Below, piece after piece: positions 7,336 through 14,690 of a DNA stretch of 15,000 nucleotides. Source of the stretch: Penaeus vannamei (taxonomy: Eukaryota; Arthropoda; Malacostraca; Decapoda; Penaeidae); NCBI RefSeq assembly GCF_042767895.1, contig NC_091565.1:42264569-42279568 (forward strand), read 5' to 3'. Numbering within the stretch: the first letter of the stretch is position 1; the number at the start of each line of letters is the position of its first letter. The notes beneath the pieces were generated by a model. It was not told where the DNA came from. It worked only from the letters and a program-made list of their open reading frames with translations, and did no database searches. Made by a program: the position numbers and the translations under genes.

Positions 7336-8140
7336 CGCGTCCCTCGCTCACGTCTTTCCTGCAGCAAGCACTTCCCTTTCACTCTCGTATTTCCATTTCC
7401 CTTTTATCTGGCTGCAGTACAAACCGTCCGTGATGAACTTATGCCCCCGCAACCCCTCCCCCCCCGCCTCCTCCTCGCCCATAAATCTCGCTCTCCACAT
7501 TCGGCCTTCTCATGGAGTCCGGCGTTCGTTCGAGGGATTGCCTCCGCCTCCAGACGCCAACAAAAGCACAGCCTCGGCCCGTCAGACCTCCACCTGCGTC
7601 CTCCGTCCGTGCCTCTTCTCTTCCTCTATTTGCCTCGCCCTCCTGCCCTTCCTCTCCTTAAACCTCTGCCTTCCCTCTCCCTTCGGATCCCTCTCTTCGG
7701 CATGTTCCGCTTCCACCTGCCCGCCCCATCTGCCTTCTGAAGGAGGGGGTCTTCTCCCTTCAGGATCATCCGCAGAGCCTCCTCCCCGCAGCCTGAACTT
7801 GCCCCCCTTCAGCATCCCCCAAGCATCTCGTATCACCCCCCCCCCTCTCCTCCTTCAGACTGCTCTAACTCAGCCACCGTTTGGGGTCATCCCAGCCTTA
7901 ATAGAGATAACAAAAGCGACCTTCCGAGGCGCCCCGTCCACCCAGGAGGTCCAGATAGCATCGCGGTCGAGCATTTGTCAGGCGTGTTTCCCTTGTGCGC
8001 TTGACGTGTTTCCCCCCCCGTGTGGCAGGTGGGCTCGTTACCCTCAGTATCTCGCCTGCCCCCCCCGGCCCACCCTGCCCCCTCTGCCCTCTCAGCCTGG
8101 CTTGCCCCATTCCAAGAACTCTCCCAACCCAACCGCCTCT
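7336..8140. other. Largest mostly unique, C-rich segment
   Basis: About 800 bp with little simple repeat, GC-rich and purine-poor on the + strand. It carries the longest frame of the window, 7259-8317 (+, 352 codons from ATG), of which about 250 residues are not simple repeat. The + strand is so poor in A that stop codons are rare, the other + frames are also long, and the frame ends in the CT microsatellite (SLSLSL). The translation is S/P/L-rich with no domain or signal I recognise. I therefore describe it as a segment, not a gene. Confidence 0.5.
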
Positions 8141-8189
8141 GTCCCTCTCTCTCTGTCTCTCGGTGTGTATCTCTGTCCCTCCCTCTCTT

Positions 8190-8271
<82 letters not shown>

Positions 8272-8280
8272 CTCTCTCTC
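8141..8280 (+). repeat. (CT)n microsatellite
   Basis: A pure CT run at 8195-8267 (73 bp), flanked by CTCTGTCTCT and CCCTCCCTC variants. It is the inverse of the GA runs at 8714 and 9027. Confidence 0.96.
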
Positions 8281-8425
8281 CCACACATACACACACACAC
8301 CTCTAACCCACCTCTAGCTCATTCTCAGCTACCAAAGCACCCACCCATCCAACCAATACCCACCCACCCATTAACTACCTAAAAAACCCACCCACCCCAC
8401 TCACCCACCCACCCACCCACCAACC
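8281..8425 (+). repeat. CA then CCCA repeats
   Basis: A short CA run (8283-8300) leads to degenerate CCCA/CCAA units (8338-8400) and a clean CCCA array (about 8402-8421). The minus strand is (TGGG)n, with runs of three G at 4-bp spacing suitable for a G-quadruplex. Confidence 0.9.
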
Positions 8426-8580
8426 TCCACTTCCCCGACGTCGGCCTCCAACACCCGATCCTTTCGTTGACCTAATCAGTGGCGAACATCTTATCAAGGT
8501 TGACCTTATCTCTGGCGGCTTTTCCTTCGAGATCCTGCGGCGGGCGATGGGCTGGAAGGCTAAAGGAAGGCCAAGGAGAA
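8426..8580. promoter_or_regulatory. Unique island with paired nuclear-receptor/GATA-like motifs
   Basis: About 150 bp of unique DNA between repeats. GTTGACCTAATC (8466-8477) and GTTGACCTTATC (8499-8510) match at 11 of 12 positions and lie 33 bp apart in the same direction. The second forms part of the near-palindrome AAGGTTGACCTT (8496-8507) and is flanked by CTTATC (GATAAG on the minus strand) at 8490-8495 and 8505-8510. TGACCTT is an extended nuclear-receptor half-site (reverse AAGGTCA), and GATAAG is the GATA-factor core. Enhancer function is inference from motif clustering only. Confidence 0.3.
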
Positions 8581-8709
8581 CAAAAGGAAGGAAGTGAATA
8601 GAGGGGAAAGAGAATGAGAAAGTAGGATAAAGAGAGAGATGGGGAAAGAAAGAAATGAGAAAGAGAGAGAGGCAGAGAGAGGCAGCGACAGACAGCGAGC
8701 GAGCGAGGC

Positions 8710-8800
<91 letters not shown>

Positions 8801-8870
8801 AAAAGAGAGAGAATGAAAGAATAGAGAGAAAGAGAGAACGAAAAAAGAGAGAGAAAGACAGAGAGAGAGG
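8581..8870 (+). repeat. GA-rich purine tract with (GA)n runs
   Basis: GGAA and GAAA-rich sequence passes into GA runs (8714-8750, 8752-8773 and on to 8801) with GATA and GAAA interruptions, and a short GCGAGCGAGCGAG patch at about 8694-8706. The tract is nearly C- and T-free. Confidence 0.93.
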
Positions 8871-9020
8871 GTGGGGGATGGACGTACAGATAACAGGTAT
8901 ATAGATCGTGAAGAATCATACGAGAGAGATTAAGTAAAGGGGCGATGGATTGACAGATAGGTACAGGGATGAAGATAGGATATGAGATAAAAAGGTAGAG
9001 ATAGAGAGATAAGGGTGGGG
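8871..9020. other. Semi-unique purine-rich spacer
   Basis: About 150 bp with GATA-like words (AGATAAC, AGATAGG, GAGATAAAAAGG) but no clear period. It separates two GA blocks. No gene seen. Confidence 0.5.
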
Positions 9021-9600
<580 letters not shown>

Positions 9601-9806
9601 AAAGAGAGAAAAACAAAAAAAGAGAAAGAGAGAGAGCGAGAGGGAGAGAACGCGGCGCCCCTCGACCGCCCTCCTCCGTCAGGCTCCCGACGCGACGACG
9701 CAACAAATGGCGGCCTCAGCGCTCGTCGTGTCGCTACAAGTCTTAAATCCTCGAGATAAACACGACGAAGTAATTGCCAAAGCCGGTCCCATTAAGCACG
9801 GCCGAC
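9601..9806. promoter_or_regulatory. CpG-rich island with ATGGCGGC motif
   Basis: A short A-rich lead-in (9601-9640) is followed by about 165 bp of GC-rich, CpG-dense unique DNA. AAATGGCGGC (9705-9714) matches the YY1/Pho-type motif often found near start sites, and its ATG opens a frame with 34 ordinary residues (starting MAASALVVSLQVLNP) before it enters the GGGA tract. The frame continues to 10117 only because that tract cannot contain stops. CpG density and motif suggest a promoter-like island, but no transcript evidence exists here. Confidence 0.3.
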
Positions 9807-10109
9807 GGAGGGAGGGAGAGGGAGAGGGAGGGAGAGGAAGAAGGAGGGAGGGAGAGGGAGGGAGAGAGAGGGAGGGAAGGAGGGAGGGAGAGAGAGAGAG
9901 GGAGAGAAGGAGAGAGGGAGGGAGGGAGGGAGAGGGAGAGGGAGGGAAGGAGGGAGAGGGAGAGAGGGAGGGAGGGAGGAGGGAGGGAGAGGGAGAGGAA
10001 GAACGAGGGAGGGAGAGGGAGAGGAGAGGGAGAGAGACAGAGGCAGAGAGAGAGAAAGAGAGAGAAAGAAAGAAAGAGAAAGAGAAAGAGAAAGAAAGAA
10101 AAAGAGTAA
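9807..10109 (+). repeat. GGGA/GAGGGAG purine tract
   Basis: About 300 bp of GGGA, GAGAGGGA and GGAGGAG units passing into GAAA units near 10060-10105. It is almost free of C and T on the + strand. Runs of three G at short spacing are frequent. Confidence 0.95.
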
Positions 10110-10114
10110 GCACC

Positions 10115-10137
10115 TGAATAAAAAAAAAAAAAAAAAA
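10115..10137 (+). other. Stop codon, AATAAA and A17 run
   Basis: A TGA (10115-10117), in frame with the ATG at 9707, overlaps AATAAA (10117-10122), which runs into 17 consecutive A residues ending at 10137. This order resembles the end of a retroposed transcript. The same order could arise from an A-rich microsatellite edge. Confidence 0.3.
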
Positions 10138-10380
10138 TCTAGCAAATCCCCCCCTCCGCCCCAGCCTCTCCACGCCCCTCCCCCGCCCGACGTGGCAACA
10201 CTGCCGGCGGGGATGCAAGCACGGCAAGCACTCGGGATACCTCTCTCGGGCGGGACGGGTCAGCGGCGGTCTGCTCGCACTCTCCGCCTCCCGGTGCTTC
10301 TGCTTCTGGGCCGTAATGGTTTTAAAGCTCCCATTAGGTTCTGTTTATCTTTTTTAAGTTTATATTTGTGTGGGCGTGTG
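10138..10380. promoter_or_regulatory. CpG-rich island with second TGGCAACACT
   Basis: About 240 bp of unique DNA, CpG-rich to about 10310 and then AT-rich. TGGCAACACTG (10193-10203) resembles arthropod core-promoter motif 8 (YGGCARCG class) with one mismatch. An ATG at 10213 begins a frame with about 50 ordinary residues (MQARQALGIPLSGGTG and on) that then enters the T and TG repeats. A promoter role is possible but unproven. Confidence 0.3.
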
Positions 10381-10580
<200 letters not shown>

Positions 10581-10780
10581 ACTGATGAGAAACACTAACA
10601 TCCAGGAAGAAGTAATTACAAATAAAGACAAAATACAACCAAAAGACCAGCACAACAACAAGTCAAGAAGCTGCCAAACAAAACCAACAAAACAACAACA
10701 ACACATCGACATACACGAAGACAACAGAAAAAAAAATAAATAAAAAAAATAAACATCAACAATGACAAAGGCAACCTAAT
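10581..10780 (+). other. A/C-rich, T-poor low-complexity segment
   Basis: About 200 bp made mainly of A and C (CAACAA, CCAAAAG, ACAACAACA) with very few T residues. T scarcity removes stop codons on the + strand, so the frame from 10213 stays open through it to a TAA at 10741-10743 (reading for example NIQEEVITNKDKIQPKDQHN). The A-only AAATAAATAAAA stretch at 10728-10753 closes it. Confidence 0.6.
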
Positions 10781-10875
10781 GACACCGACGGCGACGGCGA
10801 TAATGATGATAACGATGACAATGACAACATCACCATCACCACCATCAACATCAACAACAACAACAACAACAACGA
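10781..10875 (+). repeat. Imperfect GAC/GAT/CAT/CAA trinucleotide repeats
   Basis: GACGGCGACGGCGAT, then GATGAT/GACAAT words, then CACCAT and ACATCA words, then CAACAACAA. The period of three is kept through several changes of unit. 10876-10940 is a short unique stretch. Confidence 0.85.
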
Positions 10876-10940
10876 CCAAAAGAGATAACGAGGGCCTTCG
10901 TCTGACAATGATACAATGCCGACTTAACGACCCGCGCCGA

Positions 10941-11170
10941 ATGGGAAGAAGAATGGGGAGGAAAGGAGAAGAGGAAGAGGAAAATAAGAAGGAAAGGGGA
11001 AAGGGAAGAGGAAAATAAGAAGGAAAGGGGAAGAGGAAGAGGAGGAAAATGAGGAAGAATGGGGAAGAGCAAGAGTAAAATAAGAAGGAAAGGGGAAGAG
11101 GAAGAGGAGGAAAATGAGGAAGAAAAAGAAGTAGGAGAAGAAGAAGAGGAGGAGGAGGAAGATGAAGAAG
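10941..11170 (+). repeat. Purine minisatellite with an exact 48-bp duplication
   Basis: The block AAAATAAGAAGGAAAGGGGA begins at 10981, 11012 and 11077. The copies at 11012-11059 and 11077-11124 are identical over 48 bp, 65 bp apart. A perfect match of this length implies a recent duplication or gene-conversion-like exchange. The rest is GGAAGA and GAA-rich. Confidence 0.93.
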
Positions 11171-11545
11171 AGGACCAGGAGATAAGACGAGAAAGAAGAG
11201 AAAAAGATAAACGTCACGAAGTCTAGGTAAAGGGGAAAAATCAACATGGATACGAAAAGAAAACGAAAAAAGGAAAAACCAAACAAGAAGAAGACGAAGA
11301 AGAATAAGGAAAAGAAGAAGAAAAAAAAAACAAGATGAAGAATGATTTTTAAAAGGAAAAAAACCAGGAGACAAAAAAGAAGAAAAAAAAAAAACTGAAA
11401 AACCAAGATGAAGATTGATTTAAATGAAGATGGGAAAAAAACAAGAAGAGAGAAAAAAGAAGACGAAAAAGAAACAAAAACAAGAAGAAAAACAAGACGA
11501 AGAATAAGAATAAGAAACAAGAAGAAGAGCACCAAGACAGAGGAC
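11171..11545 (+). repeat. A-rich GAA tract with a 73-bp duplication
   Basis: GAAGAAAAA-type sequence. CAAGATGAAGAATGATTT (11331) returns as CAAGATGAAGATTGATTT (11404), 73 bp downstream. One small unique patch (about 11195-11250) is present. Minus-strand F/L/S-rich frames are shadows. Confidence 0.85.
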
Positions 11546-11660
11546 GCAGCCCGAGGTGTCGCGGTGCCGGACACCCGAGGACGACCCCGCCAGACGACCT
11601 GCTTCCTCGGCCGCGGCTCCTGGATCGACGCTCATTATGGACCCGGGAGTGTCAATCACA
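11546..11660. other. CpG-rich unique island
   Basis: About 115 bp of GC-rich, CpG-dense DNA between A-rich and G-rich repeats. Short open stretches exist on both strands (minus: SVDPGAAAEEAGRLAGSSSG), with no recognisable family. The minus frame starts at a non-ATG codon and enters repeat. Confidence 0.45.
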
Positions 11661-12032
11661 CAGGGAGGGGGAGGGGGAGGTGGGAGATGGTAAGGGAGGA
11701 GGAGGTGGGGAGGGAAGGGGGGTGAGGTGGGAAGGGGGAGGGAAGGGGCGGGGAGGGTGGAGAGTGGGGTGAGGTGGGAAGGGGAGGAGGTGGAGAGGGA
11801 GGGGGAGGAGGTGGAGAGGGAGGGGAAGGAGAGGAGGTGGGGAGGTGGGTAAGGAGGGGGATGAGGTTGGGAAGGGGATGAGGTGGGTAGGTGGGTAGGG
11901 AGGGGGATGAGGTGGAAGGGGTGAACTACAGGGGGGAGAAAGAGGTAGGAGGAGGGAAATGGGAGAAATGAGATGGGAAGTGAGAAAGGGATGAGGGAAG
12001 GGGGAAAATGAGAGGGACATGAGGTGGGAGGG
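11661..12032 (+). repeat. GGGGAGGTGG-type G-rich tract
   Basis: About 370 bp of G-rich DNA with GGTGGGAAGGGGGAG and GGTGGAGAGGGAGGGG units of roughly 14-25 bp. T occurs almost only in GGTGG. The + strand has very many G runs of three or more, so the quadruplex potential is among the highest in the window. Confidence 0.93.
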
Positions 12033-12043
12033 TGATATTCTCC

Positions 12044-12094
12044 CTCCTCCTCATCATCATCATCACCATCATCATCATCACCATCATCATCACC
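12044..12094 (+). repeat. (CAT)n / (CAC) trinucleotide repeat
   Basis: TCATCATCATCATCACC units, with a CACCAT step every four to five triplets. It gives poly-M shadows on the minus strand. Confidence 0.95.
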
Positions 12095-12111
12095 CTGTTT
12101 ACGTTCTCCTC

Positions 12112-12248
12112 ACTCCCTTCTAATCTCTCTTCGCTCTTCAGTGTCTGCTCGCGGAGTGACTGAAAGTTCAATTACAAAAACAGACATTTATGTCCTGCAA
12201 ATGAACAGCCTGACCAACAGTAAATAAACGAGTCTATCCTGTAATAAA
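12112..12248 (+). other. Candidate terminal exon: acceptor, 27 codons, stop, AATAAA
   Basis: On the + strand a branch-like CTAAT (near 12119) and the pyrimidine run TCTCTCTTCGCTCTTCAG end in AG at 12140-12141. From 12144 a frame of 27 codons (SARGVTESSITKTDIYVLQM, then NSLTNSK) ends at TAA 12225-12227. AATAAA overlaps the stop (12223-12228) and recurs at 12243-12248. Acceptor, ordinary codons, stop and poly(A) signal in this order is what a short last exon would show. No family is recognised and no upstream exon is identified. A-rich DNA downstream makes AATAAA common by chance. Confidence 0.2.
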
Positions 12249-12475
12249 AAAAAGAAAACGGCAATAAAAAAATAAAAATAAAAAAATAAAATAAAAAAAA
12301 GACACGACCACATGCGCAAGGATAACAAACAGCGGCGACCGACTCCAATTAAACCTCGCCAACGAGCCATAAAAAAACAGAGCAATAACAAAACCAAAAT
12401 AAAAAAAATAAAACATACAATTCAATTAAAAAAAAACACAAATTAAAAAATAATAAAATAATACACACTTTAACG
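12249..12475. other. A-rich segment with small unique centre
   Basis: AATAAAAA-type sequence on both sides of about 70 bp of unique DNA (12300-12370). No coding or RNA signal seen. Confidence 0.6.
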
Positions 12476-12511
12476 CCTTGACTCCCCCTTCAACCTCCCC
12501 ACCCCCCCATC

Positions 12512-12541
12512 ACCCGACCCCGACCCGACCCGACCCGACCC
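12512..12541 (+). repeat. CCGAC pentanucleotide repeat
   Basis: Five to six tandem CCGAC/CGACC units with one extra C. The minus strand is (GGGTC)n, a run of GGG triplets separated by two bases that fits a canonical G-quadruplex. Confidence 0.92.
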
Positions 12542-12736
12542 ACCGACCTCGCCGACGGAATTCCGGACAAGCGGGGAACATCCGGGACACCGAAGCCACC
12601 CCTCCCCCCACCCCACCTCCCCCTATCCTCCCCCCTCCCCCCCCGTATCGGAATGCCTAACCTGGACGAGGATTTCGACTCCTCCGAGCAAGCCCTCAGG
12701 AAAGGACAAAATGACAACGTATCTCCGGCGGGATGA
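12542..12736 (+). other. Candidate coding fragment, unknown family
   Basis: A stop-free + frame (extending back to 12482 through the CCGAC repeat) ends at TGA 12734-12736. It reads TDLADGIPDKRGTSGTPKPP, a proline-rich stretch, then MPNLDEDFDSSEQALRKGQN and DNVSPAG. The only ATG is at 12653 (27 codons). Composition is mixed and acidic rather than repeat-like, unlike most frames in the window. No acceptor with a good pyrimidine tract is placed suitably, and the opposite strand is also open. No domain is recognised. Confidence 0.18.
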
Positions 12737-12751
12737 CAGCCTGGCATACCG

Positions 12752-12797
12752 AGGGGGAGGGGGAGGGAGGGGGGAGGTGGGGGGGAGGGGGGGTGGC
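12752..12797 (+). repeat. G-rich GGGGGAGG tract
   Basis: About 45 bp of G runs (GGGGGAGGGGGAGGG and on) with a GGTGG step. It has quadruplex potential on the + strand. Confidence 0.9.
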
Positions 12798-12940
12798 TTG
12801 TGGGCAGCGCTTAGGATGCCGGGTTTTCTAAATAATTATGTTCGTTTAATAATGGCGTCAGTGTTCTCAGAATGTCGAGCTTTGGGGGTCGCTGTTCAAG
12901 CCTGAGGTTGGGGGGGTCTGGTATTTAATTAATCTCAGTC
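12798..12940. other. Unique segment
   Basis: About 140 bp of ordinary composition, including TAATAATGGCGTCAG (ATGGCGTC at 12852-12859), a Pho/YY1-like word related to those at 9707 and 13977. An ATG at 12852 opens only a short frame ending at TGA near 12902. No gene is called. Confidence 0.4.
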
Positions 12941-13065
12941 TCTGTTTCTCTGTCTGATTGTCTGCCTGCATGTCTGTCTGTGTCTGTCTGTCTGCCTCTG
13001 TCTCTGTCTCTGTGTCTCTCTCTCTCTCTCCCTCTCTCTTTCTCCCTTCCTTTCTCTCTCTCCCT

Positions 13066-13164
<99 letters not shown>

Positions 13165-13375
13165 CTCTCTCTCCCTCCCTCTTCCTCTACCTCCCCTCCC
13201 TCCCTCTACCTCCCCTCCCTCCCTCTCCTTCCCTCCCTCCTCCCTCTACCTCCTCCTTCCTCCCTCTACCTCCCTCCCTCCCTTCCTCTCCCTCTCTCCC
13301 TCCTCCATCTCCCTCTCCCTCTCCCTCTACCTCCCTCTCCCTCCTTCTCCCTCTCTCCCTCTCCCTGGCTTATAA
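12941..13375 (+). repeat. TGTC, (CT)n, then CCCTCCCTCTAC array
   Basis: TCTG/TGTC units (12941-13010), CT-rich sequence, a pure CT run (13069-13156), TATCTATC, then an irregular 12-27 bp array of CCTCTACCTCCCTCC units to 13370. The whole 430 bp is pyrimidine on the + strand apart from scattered G and A, so frames through it are shadows. Confidence 0.95.
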
Positions 13376-13484
13376 TTAATTAAGGCTTCAGACCAAGTTT
13401 CAGAAGCAGCGATCACTGGTTCGTAACTAGAAACTTAACCTAAAATGATAATCCGAGCTGGGTCTTCATTTCCGTTTCAAATAA
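13376..13484. other. Unique AT-rich segment
   Basis: About 110 bp of unique DNA beginning with ATAATTAATTAAGG. Nothing recognisable; a GGTTCG word near 13420 lacks the rest of a tRNA B box. Confidence 0.45.
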
Positions 13485-13660
13485 ACTAAAATATAAACTG
13501 CAAAATAAGGAAATACAAAGAGAAAAAAAGAGAAAGAGAAACTAAAAATATAAACAGCAAAATAAGAAAATACAAAGAGAAAAAAAAGAGAAAGAGAAAC
13601 TAAAAATATAAACAGCGAAATAAGAATAATACAATGGCAAGGCGAAAAAAAGAGAGAAAG
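13485..13660 (+). repeat. Minisatellite D: 56-58 bp unit, three copies
   Basis: Units start at ACTAAAAATATAAAC-like words at 13485, 13541 and 13599. Each holds AGCAAAATAAGAAAATACAA and a GAAAAAAAGAGAAAGAGAAA run. Copy 3 has a unique GGCAAGGCG insertion. 13661-13715 is GAAA-rich; 13716-13830 is unique AT-rich DNA in which I see no feature. Confidence 0.9.
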
Positions 13661-13830
13661 AGAAAAGAAAAAAAAGAAAGGGAAAATTAAAAAGAAGGAA
13701 AAAAATATATAAATCACATGGTATTGGGTTTAATAAAAAGGTAAATGAAAACAGCCTGGGATGCTTTCAACCGATAACCGAACTTTGCTCCTGAACAAGA
13801 TCACCCATTCCTATTTTTTTAACATCCCCC

Positions 13831-14030
13831 TCCTTTCCCTTCCCCCTCTATCCTCCCCATCCCCCGTACCTCTACTCCGCGCAAGCCATTACAGGCCCCG
13901 GTGCTCAACGGCGGCCAGTCACGTGGGCCACAGACACGGAATCGAGAAAAGTTAGGACAGACACTCCCGCGCCGACGCCATCTTGTCCGCTCTCTCGGCC
14001 CGGACTGGACGCCTCGCCGGACCTTCCCGC
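13831..14030. promoter_or_regulatory. CpG-rich island with E-box and YY1-type site
   Basis: After a C/T-rich lead (13825-13865) comes about 165 bp of CpG-dense unique DNA. GTCACGTG (13918-13925) is a canonical CACGTG E-box. GCCATCTTG (13977-13985) is, on the minus strand, CAAGATGGC, the best YY1/Pho-type match in the window. Such motifs are common near TATA-less start sites. A minus ATG inside the motif opens only nine codons before a stop. Promoter function and direction are inference. Confidence 0.3.
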
Positions 14031-14165
14031 CTTTTTTCCTTCTTTTTCTTTTTTCTCCTTCTTTTACTATTCTCTCTTTTTTTCTCTCTCTCTCTAAAGA
14101 TCGAGGCAAGTTTCGGTTACGACTCGAAGGGAGGGACACGCCGCGAGTTCTTATCGGCGGCATAA
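14031..14165 (+). other. Pyrimidine tract with acceptor and short coding-like end
   Basis: A 60-bp T/C tract (14033-14095) ends in CTCTAAAG, with AG at 14098-14099. The frame starting at 14100 reads IEASFGYDSKGGTRREFLSA then A and stops at TAA (14163-14165). The tract is the best-shaped splice acceptor in the window and the following 21 codons look ordinary. No poly(A) signal follows closely and no matching upstream donor is evident. A chance acceptor is possible because pyrimidine tracts abound here. Confidence 0.2.
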
Positions 14166-14182
14166 CCCCCCCCCCCCCCCCC
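14166..14182 (+). repeat. C17 homopolymer
   Basis: Seventeen consecutive C residues, unusual in length for a C run. It lies directly after the TAA that ends the candidate fragment and just before CpG-containing unique sequence (14183-14300) with no feature. Confidence 0.95.
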
Positions 14183-14302
14183 GAGCGATGGCAGTGGGGT
14201 TTAACCTGGCCGGGCGAGCGGGTTTATCTCCTAATGAGAAGCAAAGTTTTTCTTAACGGTCGCGTCGCCGGAATCGCTGGCTGGGACTGACGCTCCGGGG
14301 AT

Positions 14303-14495
14303 CGGCCGGGGGTGGGGGTGGGGAGGGAGAGAGAGAGGGGGGGAGGGAGGGAGGGAGAGGGAGGGAGGGGAGGAGGGAGGGAGAGGGAGAGGGGAGAGGG
14401 AGGGGAGACAGAGGGAGAGAGGGAGGGAGGGAGAGAGGGAGGGAGGGAGGGGAGGGAGGGAGGGAGGGAGGGAGGGAGGGAGGGAGGGAGGGAGG

Positions 14496-14528
<33 letters not shown>
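14303..14528 (+). repeat. (GGGA)n tract with (GA)n end
   Basis: GGGTGGGGGTGGGG leads into GGGA/GAGGGAG units, including a clean GGGA array of about 50 bp (14452-14502), then a GA run (14502-14527). Evenly spaced GGG triplets give strong quadruplex potential on the + strand. 14529-14690 is unique then C-rich sequence, with no gene seen. Confidence 0.95.
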
Positions 14529-14530
<2 letters not shown>

Positions 14531-14690
14531 AGAAACAGAAAAAGCGAGGGAGAGAAAAGAGGGGCAACAGAATCTATTTACTACACCTACCTCTCGCATC
14601 TGCGTGTGTCCTCTACCCCCATTGTAGCCCTCTTACCACCGTGTTACCCCACACCATTGTCCCCTGCCTCCCCCCCCTGCCCCTACCACT

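Noticed and set aside
7259..8317. 352-codon + frame, the longest in the window
   Set aside because: The + strand is poor in A, so stops are rare; the neighbouring + frames are also long. Composition is S/P/L-rich, it ends in the CT microsatellite and no domain is recognised.
11926..12171. Minus frame starting MNFQSLREQTLKSEE
   Set aside because: About 27 ordinary residues are followed by poly-M from CAT repeats; there is no start context or splice support, and it overlaps the better supported + candidate at 12144-12227.
13405..13440. tRNA-like B box (GGTTCGTAACT)
   Set aside because: Lacks the GGTTCGANTCC pattern, an A box and any cloverleaf.
13430..13450. TTAACCTAAA as an arthropod telomere (CCTAA) relic
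   Set aside because: Only one unit; no tandem copies.
13706..13714. TATATAAAT as a TATA box
   Set aside because: It lies in AT-rich DNA at the end of a minisatellite, with no supporting downstream frame or start motif.
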